DNA of 51,574 nucleotides from Cytophagales bacterium (GTDB taxonomy: Bacteria > Bacteroidota > Bacteroidia > Cytophagales > Spirosomataceae). The stretch lies in the NCBI GenBank assembly GCA_013298215.1, contig JAAFKE010000024.1:1-51574 (forward strand), read 5' to 3'. Positions 1 through 9,186 of the stretch are shown one piece after another. Position numbers and translations under genes: made by a program. A model generated the notes under the pieces. That model searched no databases. It saw nothing but the letters and a program-made list of their open reading frames with translations, and was not told where the DNA came from. The number at the start of each line of letters is the position of its first letter. Position 1 is the stretch's first letter.

Positions 1-3000
1 CGTCGCAATGGCCGTGCCGCCACTGGCCGCACTGTACCAATCGACGGTCTCGCCTGTGCCTACCGTTACCGTCAAGGCTGGTATTGTCGCGCCTTGGCAA
101 ATCACGCGGTTCGTTCCCACGGGTGGAGTCACCGCTGGGCAGGTACACACGGGAGGTGTCACGACTAAGGTAGTTACACAACCAGGCGTGCTGGTGGCCG
201 TTAGCGTTAGGCTGCTGCCGATCGGTACGCCCGACACGGTGTTGCCGCTGATCGTGCCTGCACTCGCCGTGACAGTTCCATTAGAAGTAAATGTAGCTGA
301 ATAGGTCAGTAAATCAACCGAACACGCCGCGCTGCCTACCAACGTTAGCGTCGGCAGTGGATTCACTGTCAAGGTTACGGCCGTCCGAGTTGATGATTTA
401 CAGTTATTGGCAATGTTCCGCGTTTCGGCGTAGAACGTACCAGCACCCGATGGCGTGTAGCTCAAGCTGCCCGTCGCAATGGCTGTGCCGCCACTGGCTG
501 CACTGTACCAATCAACGGTCTCGCCTGTGCCTACTGTTACCGTCAAGGCTGGGATTGTCGCGCCTTGGCAAATCACGCGGTTAGTTCCCACGGGTGGAGT
601 CACCACGGGGCAAGTACATACGGGAGGAGTCACTACTAAGGTGGTTACGCATCCTGGCGTGCTGGTAGCAGTCAGCGTTAGGCTGCTGCCGATCGGTACG
701 CCCGACACGGTGTTGCCGCTGATCGTGCCTGCACTCGCCGTGACAGTTCCATTAGAAGTAAATGTAGCTGAATAGGTCAGTAAATCAACCGCGCACGCCG
801 CGCTGCCTACCAACGTTAGCGTTGGCAGTGGGTTGATCGTCAAGGTTACCGCCGTCCGAGTTGATGATTTACAGTTGGTGGCGATGTTCCGCGTTTCGGC
901 GTAGAAAGTACCCGCACCCGATGGCGTGTAGCTCAAGCTGCCCGTCGCAATGGCTGTGCCGCCACTGGCTGCACTGTACCAATCAACGGTCTCGCCCGTG
1001 CCTACTGTCACCGTCAAGGCTGGTATTGCCGCGCCTTGGCAAATCACGCGGTTCGTGCCCACGGGTGGGGTCACCGCTGGACAGGTACACACGGGAGGTG
1101 TCACGACTAAGGTCGTCACGCATCCAGGCGTGCTGGTGGCAGTCAGCGTTAAATTGCTGCCAATCGGTACGCCCGACACCGTGTTGCCACTGATCGTGCC
1201 TGCGCTTGCCGTTACGGTGCCGTTTGAAGTAAATGTAGCTGAATAGGTCAGTAAATCAACCGCGCACGCCGCGCTGCCTACCAACGTTAGCGTTGGCAGT
1301 GGGTTGATCGTCAAGGTTACCGCCGTCCGAGTTGATGATTTACAGTTATTGGCAATGTTACGCGTTTCGGCGTAGAACGTGCCAGCACCCGATGGCGTGT
1401 AGCTCAAGCTGCCCGTCGCAATGGCCGTGCCGCCACTGGCCGCACTGTACCAATCGACGGTCTCGCCTGTGCCTACCGTTACCGTCAAGGCTGGTATTGT
1501 CGCGCCTTGGCAAATCACGCGGTTCGTTCCCACGGGTGGGGTTACCGCTGGACAGGTACACACGGGAGGTGTCACGACTAAGGTGGTTACACAACCAGGC
1601 GTGCTGGTGGCGGTCAGCGTTAGGCTGCTGCCGATCGGTACGCCCGACACGGTGTTGCCGCTGATCGTGCCTGCACTCGCCGTGACAGTTCCATTAGAAG
1701 TAAATGTAGCTGAATAGGTCAGTAAATCAACCGCGCACGCCGCGCTGCCTACCAACGTTAGCGTTGGCAGTGGGTTGATCGTCAAGGTTACCGCCGTCCG
1801 AGTTGATGATTTACAGTTATTGGCAATGTTACGCGTTTCGGCGTAGAACGTGCCAGCACCCGATGGCGTGTAGCTCAAGCTGCCCGTCGCAATGGCCGTG
1901 CCGCCACTGGCCGCACTGTACCAATCGACGGTCTCGCCTGTGCCTACCGTTACCGTCAAGGCTGGTATTGTCGCGCCTTGGCAAATCACGCGGTTCGTTC
2001 CCACGGGTGGGGTTACCGCTGGACAGGTACACACGGGAGGTGTCACGACTAAGGTGGTTACACAACCAGGCGTGCTGGTGGCGGTCAGCGTTAGGCTGCT
2101 GCCGATCGGTACGCCCGACACGGTGTTGCCGCTGATCGTGCCTGCACTCGCCGTGACAGTTCCATTAGAAGTAAATGTAGCTGAATAGGTCAGTAAATCA
2201 ACCGCGCACGCCGCGCTGCCTACCAACGTTAGCGTTGGCAGTGGGTTGATCGTCAAGGTTACCGCCGTCCGAGTTGATGATTTACAGTTATTGGCAATGT
2301 TCCGCGTTTCGGCGTAGAACGTACCCGCACCCGATGGTGTGTAGCTCAAACTGCCCGTCGCAATGGCTGTGCCGCCACTGGCTGCGCTGTACCAATCAAC
2401 TGTCTCGCCTGTGCCTACTGTTACCGTCAAGGCTGGGATTGTCGCGCCTTGGCAAATCACGCGGTTAGTTCCCACGGGTGGAGTCACCACGGGGCAAGTA
2501 CACACGGGAGGTGTCACGACTAAGGTCGTCACGCATCCAGGCGTGCTGGTGGCAGTCAGCGTTAGGCTGCTGCCGATCGGTACGCCCGACACGGTGTTGC
2601 CGCTGATCGTGCCTGCACTCGCCGTGACAGTTCCATTAGAAGTAAATGTAGCTGAATAGGTCAGTAAATCAACCGCGCACGCCGCGCTGCCTACCAACGT
2701 TAGCGTTGGCAGTGGGTTGATCGTCAAGGTTACCGCCGTCCGAGTTGATGATTTACAGTTATTGGCAATGTTACGCGTTTCGGCGTAGAACGTGCCAGCA
2801 CCCGATGGCGTGTAGCTCAAGCTGCCCGTCGCAATGGCCGTGCCGCCAGTGGCTGCACTGTACCAATCAACGGTCTCGCCTGTGCCTACTGTCACCGTCA
2901 AGGCGGGGATCGCCGCGCCTTGGCAAATCACGCGGTTAGTTCCCACGGGTGGAGTCACCACGGGGCAAGTACATACGGGAGGAGTCACTACTAAGGTGGT

Positions 3001-3775
3001 TACGCATCCTGGCGTGCTGGTAGCAGTCAGCGTTACGCTGGTACCAATCGGTACGCCCGATACGGTGTTGCCACTGATCGTGCCTGCGCTCGCCGTTACG
3101 GTGCCATTAGAAGTAAAACCAACCGAATAAGTCAATAAATTGACCGCGCAAGCCGCACTGCCCGTCAAAGAAAGCGTCGGCAAGGGGTTCACCGTCAAGG
3201 TTACGGCCGTCCGAGTCAGCGATCTACAGTTGTTGGCGATGTTACGCGTTTCGGCGTAGAACGTACCCGCACCTGATGGTGTGTAACTACTATTACCAGG
3301 TAACACTATTACACCACCAGTAGCGGCTGTAAACCAATCAACTGTCTCGCCTGTGCCTACGGTTACTGTCAAGGCTGGTATTGTCGCGCCTTGGCAAATC
3401 ACACGATCAGTTCCCACGGGTGGAGTCACCACGGGGCAAGTACATACGGGAGGAGTCACTACTAAGGTCGTCACACATCCAGGCGTGCTGGTAGCAGTCA
3501 GCGTTACGCTGGTACCAATCGGTACGCCCGATACGGTGTTGCCACTGATCGTGCCTGCGCTCGCCGTTACGGTGCCATTAGAAGTAAAACCAACCGAATA
3601 AGTCAATAAATTGACCGCGCAAACCGCACTACCCGTTAAAGAAAGCGTCGGCAAGGGGTTCACCGTCAAGGTTACGGCCGTCCGCGTTGATGATTTACAA
3701 TTGTTGGCGATGTTCCGCGTTTCGGCGTAGAACGTACCCGCACCGGATGGCGTGTAGCTCAAACTACCCGTCGTA
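1..3775 (-). repeat. Tandem 471-bp (157-residue) coding repeat, eight full units plus part of a ninth
   Basis: The same landmark recurs at 8, 479, 950, 1421, 1892, 2363, 2834, 3305 and 3776, exactly 471 bp apart, so every unit keeps the frame of the surface-protein gene. Each unit encodes a CHU_C-like Ig module (VICQGATIPALTV, WYSAASGGT, YTPSGAG, FYAETRN) followed by a second beta-rich module (AGTISGNTVSGVPIGSSL) and a Cys-containing linker ending in VTPPVCTCP. Units nearer the window edge are the most alike, while those at 2834 and 3305 are more diverged. The array continues past base 1, so the copy number is a minimum. Confidence 0.95.
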
Positions 3776-6700
3776 ATGGCTGTGCCGCCACTGGCTGCAC
3801 TGTACCAATCAACGGTCTCGCCTGTGCCTACCGTTACCGTCAAGGCGGGGATCGCCGCGCCTTGGCAAATCACGCGGTTCGTTCCCACGGGTGGAGTCAC
3901 CGCTGGGCAGGTACACACGGGAGGTGTTACGACTATCGTTCCTGGGCAGTTCTGAGAATTGTTAGCCGTTACGGTAATCGATGACGCAATGGGAATGTTA
4001 ATAACACTACTACCCGAAATGGTTCCCGCCGTCGTGGTGGTTAAAGCACCGTTGCTCACCGAGAAGTTGGCCGTGTAGGTCAGCAGATTTGTCGCGCAAG
4101 CCGTGCTTGTCAGCGTGATAACCGCAACGGGATTGATCGTCAGCGTCACTGCCGTGCGCGGGTTGCTCACACAGTTGTTGGTCAGGTTGCGCGATTGCGC
4201 ATAATACGTATACGTACCAACTGCCGTAACCGATGGAATATACGAATTACTACCCGAAGGTAATGGACTGCCGCCAGTGGGGGTGGCGAACCAGTCGACC
4301 GTTGAGCCCGTTGGCGGAGTCGCTGTTAGTGTCGGAGTACTTTGCCCAAAACAAATAACTTGGTTGCTAGATGTTGGCGGAGCAATCACGGGACACACAC
4401 ACACGGGAGGTGTTACGACTATCGTTCCTGGGCAGTTCTGAGAATTGTTAGCCGTTACGGTAATCGATGACGCAATGGGAATGTTAATAACACTATTACC
4501 CGAAATGGTTCCCGCCGTCGTGGTGGTTAAAGCACCGTTGCTCACCGAGAAGTTGGCCGTGTAGGTCAGCAGATTTGTCGCGCAAGCCGTGCTTGTCAGC
4601 GTGATAACCGCAACGGGATTAACAACCGCGCTAACCGGCGCAGAAGCTGTACATCCAGCAGCATCCGTAACAGTAACAGTATATGAACCAGCAAATGCTG
4701 CTGTCGCGTTGGCCCGTAGTACGTTCTGACCCGCTTGGGTAAAACCACCTGGCCCTGACCAGTTGTACGTGAACGAAGGCGTGCCGCCCGTGTTACTGGC
4801 AGTCAATACAAGGTTTTGACCTACGCAAACGGGGGTACTAGTGGCCGTCAAAATAATATTACATGTGATGAAACCAAAATCCAGCGTATGGGAGTTTTCG
4901 CCAGGGCCACCTAATGTAGAAACAGGAATGACAGCATTCGTCCCCGACACAGTAGCATCAGAATCGATCAGGTCAACTGTATTTCCGTTTGCGTTGGGGG
5001 TGGTTAGGCTGGCTCCCGTTAGGCTGCCCTGAGCCAAGGGAACCCGAATTTCGTAATCAGTGGCGTTAGGCACTAATCCGCTGAAGAAATAGTTTCCGCT
5101 GCCGTCGGTGGTGGTGGTGGCAACTAAGGCTCCACCTTTATATAATTGTACGTTTACGCCAGCAATGCTGGGCTCTCCCGCATCCTGAACACCATTTTTA
5201 TTCGTATCTGTAAAAATTCGATTTCCTACCTCCAGCGGTTCTGGCCCGCAGAGCAACTCAAGGTCACCCAAGCCAGTTGCCTTACCAAAACCAGTTGGGT
5301 TTGGTGTACCAACAGGCTCTTGATTGTAAATACGGGCTCCTCGCAGGTTGTTGCCAGTTGTATTACTAAGCCATTTAATACCACCCGTCCGGGTGTAGTC
5401 AGGCTGATTGGCAAGTCGATCTTGTGGATTATAAAAATCAGCGGTCAATTCGTTCGATCCAGGCAACAGGGCTAACCCACCAAGGGCTGTTTCTTGGTGG
5501 TAATTTGTGTAAGTACGGCCACAAACGGGATCGGTCACACCAGGACTTATGTTGAAATCATCTCCATTATAAAATTCGCCGTTTCCTGGCCCTTGTCCAT
5601 TGTTTTGGCCTGAAAAAGCCGTGGTACTACCAACTGTAGCGTTGTTTTCCATGGTGTAGGTACCATTGCCATTGTCGTTTACGCGCAAAATTTCTCCACC
5701 CGTAACACCCTCAAAACCATTGGTAGCCGTACTAAACCAACCCCCCGACGGATCGGGCTGGTTAGTACCCAATTGCATGCCCGTGCGGTCGATGAAACCG
5801 AGGATAATGTCACCATCCACATCGATTTCAATATCCGACAAAATTGGCTGGGGAGCTACCAAGACCTGCCGACCCTCAACACCGTTAGATTGAGCAAAAT
5901 CATTAAAATTACTAATCCAGTGGTACCAGCCCCTGGTTGGGGTACCCTGACATTCATTCCAGTTGCTGTCGCCAATGGGGTATCCTTTTGTGTAAGAACC
6001 TAAATCATAGCTTACTGGGTTTGTCCAGCTATTGGTGGCGATATCAAGCGCATATACCCGGGCAATCAAGTTACCAGGTGTTTCGCCAGTGTAGTTATCC
6101 GCATCGGTCTGACCAGCTTTATTTTCAAACGTACAGACTACCCCCACGTATAACTTACCCTTATCATATTTCAACGCCCAAGGGCGAGCAACGCCCTCTC
6201 CTCCACAGTTGATCTGCAGCCAAGGCTGATTTGGTAAAACAGCTACGTCGCCAGCGGTTGGTGTTGTATTGGGATTTACATTATTTATACTATATACCTG
6301 ACGATCGTTCAGGTTAACCAAGTATAGTTTTTTGCCATCATCTGAAAAATCAATGTCACCTAAACCCTGTTTGCCCACGGCATCGAAAGCAAATGGATCT
6401 GCACTCTGAGCGGAGTTTATGCCACGAGTGGCATCTGAGAAGGCAAAACCAGTATTGATACCAATGCTATTAACATCGACCCATGGGGTCATCGAAAAGT
6501 TTGCACCCGCTTTTGGCACTTTATAGATACCACCCGAACCAAGAGGTCCAAGCCCAACGTGCCTTTTCACAACGGCGGCACTAAATACGGTTTGGGTCGT
6601 GCGCTGATAACCTACGCCCCAGAGTGCACCAGTTTGGCTGTGCAGAGCCATTTCGTTCGTTACGGCCGATGCGGGTGTGTCTGTGTTAGCATTATACGCT

Positions 6701-7218
6701 ACAAAAACGAATGTATCCCTTGATGGGTTGGGCGAATTGGCACCTCCATTTACGTAGCATGGGATTGCAATAAATGGATTGACTGTGTCGCAGTAATCGC
6801 CAGGATAGTTTACGGCCAAATTGACCGACGACCCTCCGGTAGAGAATTGTACGGTTGTTCCACCCGTTTGACCATTGGAGGCATAATAAAAAGATGGCAA
6901 CGTATATTGCAACCGAACTGGGACACCAGACGGTATTTGACCCGCCGAGAATGCGTAGTCTCCATTGGCATCTGTAACTACAGTACCCACTAACGTACCA
7001 GCCGAGTTAAAGGCACTGACAGTCGCTCCAGTCAGCCCTATCTCAAGATTGGGAGTTGATAATCCTTGGGCACCGTTGGCGTTAAAATCCCTGAATACAC
7101 GCCCGTTTATCTGGGCATTGGTAGTTAGAGAAGCCAGCAAAATTGCCAGTAACACAACGCAGGATAGCCAGCATGACCTGATAGGTCGAGTGGCTAATGG
7201 AGTAAAGTGATATCCCAT
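1..7218 (-). CDS. Giant secreted surface protein, SdrD-B and Ig-like repeats (C-terminus outside window)
   Basis: One frame stays open from an ATG at 7218 to base 1, at least 2406 codons, with no stop in the segments I translated. Residues 1-35 are a signal peptide with a long hydrophobic core ending TTNA before Q. An SdrD-B-like domain follows (about 36-140, with a FRDFNANG motif). Residues 140-660 read like a beta-propeller-type repeat region with many Asn, Gly and Asp. A second SdrD-B domain (about 665-785) runs from RIFTDTNKNGVQD to a closing DFGF. Next come a SprB/PKD-like module ending GSYTVTVTDAAGC, and then tandem Ig-like modules of the CHU_C kind (VICQGATIPALTV, VDWYSAASGGT). Such proteins in Bacteroidota are adhesins or gliding/S-layer-type surface proteins. 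A C-terminal type IX secretion signal would be expected beyond base 1 but cannot be seen. The exact function is unknown. Confidence 0.85.
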   Translation of the reverse strand, partial: MGYHFTPLATRPIRSCWLSCVVLLAILLASLTTNAQINGRVFRDFNANGAQGLSTPNLEIGLTGATVSAFNSAGTLVGTVVTDANGDYAFSAGQIPSGVPVRLQYTLPSFYYASNGQTGGTTVQFSTGGSSVNLAVNYPGDYCDTVNPFIAIPCYVNGGANSPNPSRDTFVFVAYNANTDTPASAVTNEMALHSQTGALWGVGYQRTTQTVFSAAVVKRHVGLGPLGSGGIYKVPKAGANFSMTPWVDVNSIGINTGFAFSDATRGINSAQSADPFAFDAVGKQGLGDIDFSDDGKKLYLVNLNDRQVYSINNVNPNTTPTAGDVAVLPNQPWLQINCGGEGVARPWALKYDKGKLYVGVVCTFENKAGQTDADNYTGETPGNLIARVYALDIATNSWTNPVSYDLGSYTKGYPIGDSNWNECQGTPTRGWYHWISNFNDFAQSNGVEGRQVLVAPQPILSDIEIDVDGDIILGFIDRTGMQLGTNQPDPSGGWFSTATNGFEGVTGGEILRVNDNGNGTYTMENNATVGSTTAFSGQNNGQGPGNGEFYNGDDFNISPGVTDPVCGRTYTNYHQETALGGLALLPGSNELTADFYNPQDRLANQPDYTRTGGIKWLSNTTGNNLRGARIYNQEPVGTPNPTGFGKATGLGDLELLCGPEPLEVGNRIFTDTNKNGVQDAGEPSIAGVNVQLYKGGALVATTTTDGSGNYFFSGLVPNATDYEIRVPLAQGSLTGASLTTPNANGNTVDLIDSDATVSGTNAVIPVSTLGGPGENSHTLDFGFITCNIILTATSTPVCVGQNLVLTASNTGGTPSFTYNWSGPGGFTQAGQNVLRANATAAFAGSYTVTVTDAAGCTASAPVSAVVNPVAVITLTSTACATNLLTYTANFSVSNGALTTTTAGTISGNSVINIPIASSITVTANNSQNCPGTIVVTPPVCVCPVIAPPTSSNQVICFGQSTPTLTATPPTGSTVDWFATPTGGSPLPSGSNSYIPSVTAVGTYTYYAQSRNLTNNCVSNPRTAVTLTINPVAVITLTSTACATNLLTYTANFSVSNGALTTTTAGTISGSSVINIPIASSITVTANNSQNCPGTIVVTPPVCTCPAVTPPVGTNRVICQGAAIPALTVTVGTGETVDWYSAASGGTAITTGSLSYTPSGAGTFYAETRNIANNCKSSTRTAVTLTVNPLPTLSLTGSAVCAVNLLTYSVGFTSNGTVTASAGTISGNTVSGVPIGTSVTLTATSTPGCVTTLVVTPPVCTCPVVTPPVGTDRVICQGATIPALTVTVGTGETVDWFTAATGGVIVLPGNSSYTPSGAGTFYAETRNIANNCRSLTRTAVTLTVNPLPTLSLTGSAACAVNLLTYSVGFTSNGTVTASAGTISGNTVSGVPIGTSVTLTATSTPGCVTTLVVTPPVCTCPVVTPPVGTNRVICQGAAIPALTVTVGTGETVDWYSAATGGTAIATGSLSYTPSGAGTFYAETRNIANNCKSSTRTAVTLTINPLPTLTLVGSAACAVDLLTYSATFTSNGTVTASAGTISGNTVSGVPIGSSLTLTATSTPGCVTTLVVTPPVCTCPVVTPPVGTNRVICQGATIPALTVTVGTGETVDWYSAASGGTAIATGSLSYTPSGAGTFYAETRNIANNCKSSTRTAVTLTINPLPTLTLVGSAACAVDLLTYSATFTSNGTVTASAGTISGNTVSGVPIGSSLTLTATSTPGCVTTLVVTPPVCTCPAVTPPVGTNRVICQGATIPALTVTVGTGETVDWYSAASGGTAIATGSLSYTPSGAGTFYAETRNIANNCKSSTRTAVTLTINPLPTLTLVGSAACAVDLLTYSATFTSNGTVTASAGTISGNTVSGVPIGSSLTLTATSTPGCVTTLVVTPPVCTCPAVTPPVGTNRVICQGATIPALTVTVGTGETVDWYSAASGGTAIATGSLSYTPSGAGTFYAETRNIANNCKSSTRTAVTLTINPLPTLTLVGSAACAVDLLTYSATFTSNGTVTASAGTISGNTVSGVPIGSNLTLTATSTPGCVTTLVVTPPVCTCPAVTPPVGTNRVICQGAAIPALTVTVGTGETVDWYSAASGGTAIATGSLSYTPSGAGTFYAETRNIATNCKSSTRTAVTLTINPLPTLTLVGSAACAVDLLTYSATFTSNGTVTASAGTISGNTVSGVPIGSSLTLTATSTPGCVTTLVVTPPVCTCPVVTPPVGTNRVICQGATIPALTVTVGTGETVDWYSAASGGTAIATGSLSYTPSGAGTFYAETRNIANNCKSSTRTAVTLTVNPLPTLTLVGSAACSVDLLTYSATFTSNGTVTASAGTISGNTVSGVPIGSSLTLTATSTPGCVTTLVVTPPVCTCPAVTPPVGTNRVICQGATIPALTVTVGTGETVDWYSAASGGTAIAT
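3931..4626 (-). repeat. Second, diverged direct repeat in the surface-protein gene (486-bp spacing)
   Basis: A segment of about 210 bp at 3931-4140 recurs nearly unchanged at 4417-4626, an offset of 486 bp (162 codons). It encodes a variant of the non-CHU_C half of the main unit (TTTAGTISGSSVINIPIASS, then ANNSQNCPGTIVV). It looks like an older duplication lying between the SdrD-B domains and the 471-bp array. Confidence 0.85.
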
Positions 7219-7415
7219 TGTAATGTATAAATAGTTGAAAAGATTAAAAAATAATAGAATACCAAAATCAATGTATCAACTAAGATTTTGTGCTTCTATC
7301 AAATAATGTGTAACAAAAATCTTGCCAGAATTAAAAGGGAGTCTCCAACAACTCAATTTGAACATTTAGGCAAGCCAAGAAAATGAGTAGTGATTGGGAT
7401 TTACTTATTAGGTAT

Positions 7416-7628
7416 AGCACTGATTTTCAATTTTTAAATAACTGAAAATCAGTATTTTAATATATTTTTTAAAAAATATCAAATTTTATGCGTTTTCAGA
7501 ATTGGGTAGAAACACGACAATAAGAAGATTTTATATCTTGCATATCAGCGGAGGTTTAAATCAACAGAAAAAAAATATAACTAATTCATTATCAATATAT
7601 TACAGCACTGAAATAAAATTTTAGTGCT
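7416..7628 (+). repeat. MITE-like repeat, diverged copy 1
   Basis: The sequence aligns with copies 2 and 3 in their common orientation. Shared landmarks include CAGAATT..GTAGAAA near 7497-7512, TTGCAT.ATCAG near 7539-7548, GGTTTAAAT near 7553 and CATTATCAATA near 7588-7598. Its ends are AGCACTGATTTT and, on the other strand, AGCACTAAAATTTT, so it has its own imperfect terminal inverted repeats, different from those of copies 2 and 3. Each end forms a hairpin. The exact boundaries are uncertain. Confidence 0.55.
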
Positions 7629-7698
7629 GTAATCTATTGATGCCCCAAAAAATATAGTGTTTTCAAACATTAACGGGTACTTGTGGGATAATATGCAG

Positions 7699-7740
7699 AA
7701 TAAGTTATATTAAATACGTATGTATTTAATATAACTTATT
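7699..7740. terminator. Perfect 19-bp inverted repeat with 4-nt loop, probable terminator of araC
   Basis: Arms 7699-7717 and 7722-7740 are exact reverse complements around the loop GTAT. It lies 77 bp downstream of the araC stop codon in araC's direction. The stem is almost entirely A/T and has no clear U tail, so it could instead be an mRNA-stabilising or protein-binding structure. Confidence 0.5.
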
Positions 7741-7817
7741 ACAAACATCGTACCAAATTGCTTCGTTTTTTTAAAATCATCAAGCAAATTGACAGACATG
7801 GTACTCCTTGGATTTGT

Positions 7818-8777
7818 TCACAGCATTGATTTTACGTATTCGCTGGGGGTCAGTCGAAACCTGTTTTTAAAGGCTTTGTTGAGGCTAATGACATTCTTGT
7901 AGCCTATATTTAAAGCAATTTCAGTAACACTCCACTCTTGTCTGAGTAGCATTTGCGCCGCAGATTCAAGTTTTTTGCCGAGGTAATATTCGTAGGGTGA
8001 GTTCCCAAATAACAATGTGAACGTTTTCCTGAATTTGGAGAGGCTCATCCCCGATTCGCGGGCGAGCAGTTCTAAACTTGGGAGAGGTAAAGAGACATCG
8101 GTAAAGAAACGTTGCTCGATTGCAACCAATTTTTGATAGTCTTGCGAACTAATTTGCCCGTTCATTAACCTTGGATGCAATTCGCGCTCGGCCATCCCTC
8201 CTATCAGGCGGTACCCCCATTCAAGGATAAGAATCGAAAAAACAGGACTGAACTGCTTAGAAAATAATGTTTGAAAATCAAACTTCTGCTCTGGTGGCAT
8301 TCTACCGATCGTTATAAGTTCGCCAGGCACATTAAAGATGGCTCTTTTGAGTTTAAGCACCATCCATTGGGTACTAATTGACAAGCAGAGAAACCTTACT
8401 TTGGTTTTTGCAGGCAAATTGTAGACGAGCTTAGAACCCTCGCGTTGGAGACAGGTAGTGGTGTTTTTTTCAAAACAAATACTATTAGACTGAGTAGGCT
8501 CTTCTGTCGAGACCGTAAACGGAGCATCGACATCGACAACCGTGATGCCACAAAAGTTGGCATTACGGGCTATACCAAAAGTTAAAGTTACTGGGCAGTC
8601 CCATGCTATACAGCCTATTAGTGCTGAAAAGCCCGCGTCGGCTTCTATAAAGGAAAAAGTGCAGTCGCCTTCATCGCCCACGTATTCAACAGAATCTTCG
8701 GCTGTAGCTAACCCCAGTTTTTGACGCAGATAACCAAGCCAATCATTAGAATTTTGAACCTCAAATTGTAAGTGCAT
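7818..8777 (-). CDS. AraC-family transcriptional regulator
   Basis: The protein has 319 residues. The last hundred form the AraC/XylS DNA-binding domain: a first helix-turn-helix around LELLARESGMSLSKFRKTF, and a second around VTEIALNIGYKNVISLNKAF, followed by the family signature FRLTPSEYVKS. The N-terminal 200 residues are a divergent sensing domain that I cannot assign to a ligand class. The ATG at 8777 is used. The gene is alone: MITE-like copies flank it on both sides in opposite orientation, a perfect hairpin lies downstream, and the next genes are the giant surface protein and the efflux pump. Its targets are unknown; the two neighbours are candidates by proximity only. Confidence 0.88.
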   Translation of the reverse strand: MHLQFEVQNSNDWLGYLRQKLGLATAEDSVEYVGDEGDCTFSFIEADAGFSALIGCIAWDCPVTLTFGIARNANFCGITVVDVDAPFTVSTEEPTQSNSICFEKNTTTCLQREGSKLVYNLPAKTKVRFLCLSISTQWMVLKLKRAIFNVPGELITIGRMPPEQKFDFQTLFSKQFSPVFSILILEWGYRLIGGMAERELHPRLMNGQISSQDYQKLVAIEQRFFTDVSLPLPSLELLARESGMSLSKFRKTFTLLFGNSPYEYYLGKKLESAAQMLLRQEWSVTEIALNIGYKNVISLNKAFKNRFRLTPSEYVKSML

Positions 8778-8821
8778 AAATTAGGGAAATATTTTCGTTT
8801 AGATACGTATATATAATGTAA

Positions 8822-9025
8822 GAGTTTGTTTTGGAATTATAACTTATTGATAATGAATAAATTGCAACTTTTCTATTAATTTCAAACCTCTGACAATCTG
8901 ATAAATGCAAAATATTTTCTGGTAGCGTATTTCTACTTAATTCTGAGAGCGAAAAAAATAAATATTTACAAAGAAAATATGTTAAAAATCTGATTATCAG
9001 CAGTTTAAAAATCCAAAACAAACTC
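8822..9025 (-). repeat. MITE-like repeat, copy 2 (upstream of araC)
   Basis: The copy is 204 bp with exact 14-bp terminal inverted repeats, GAGTTTGTTTTGGA at each end (8822-8835 and, complemented, 9012-9025). TAA flanks both sides (8819-8821 and 9026-9028), as a short target duplication would. On the minus strand it is clearly homologous over its whole length to copy 3 at 40908-41102, sharing for example CAGAATTAAGTAGAAA and ATATTTTGCATTTATCAG. It occupies most of the 409-bp gap between araC and the efflux gene and probably carries or displaces the araC promoter. The rest of the gap (9029-9186) shows nothing recognisable. Confidence 0.75.
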
Positions 9026-9186
9026 TAAGGTATTTCGACCAATAGTATTTTTACGACGAACATTATTCATAAAGAGGCTGGTAGTTTGTAATCGCGCGAT
9101 TTATCAGAATAATGTTTGGTAGACGAATTGCCGTTGGCAATAAGCCCAACGAGTGAGTTGAAAATCTACTCGCGGTGTTCTAACCA

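Larger units (their letters stand above)
7219..7817. other. AT-rich intergenic region between the surface-protein gene and araC
   Basis: These 599 bp hold no convincing gene. They contain MITE-like copy 1 (7416-7628), whose ends fold into two hairpins with 11-bp arms and 13-nt loops (7419-7453 and 7599-7633), and a perfect 19-bp hairpin at 7699-7740. The promoter of the surface-protein gene must lie in the last 200 bp before 7218, but I see no exact TAnnTTTG box there; the best partial match reads TGATTTTG on the minus strand. Confidence 0.6.

Noticed and set aside
8-3601. Repeated plus-strand open frames of 98, 110 and 64-82 codons across the array
   Set aside because: They recur every 471 bp in step with the repeat and lie antisense to the surface-protein frame, which has the signal peptide and recognisable domains. 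They are shadows of the repeat.
8761-9021. 86-codon hydrophobic minus-strand frame
   Set aside because: It lies almost wholly in MITE-like copy 2, is very AT-rich, and overlaps the araC start; the homologous copy 3 does not keep the frame.
7416-9025. Idea that the inverted copies drive an invertible araC promoter switch
   Set aside because: The two copies are too diverged for efficient recombination by eye, and no recombinase gene lies nearby.
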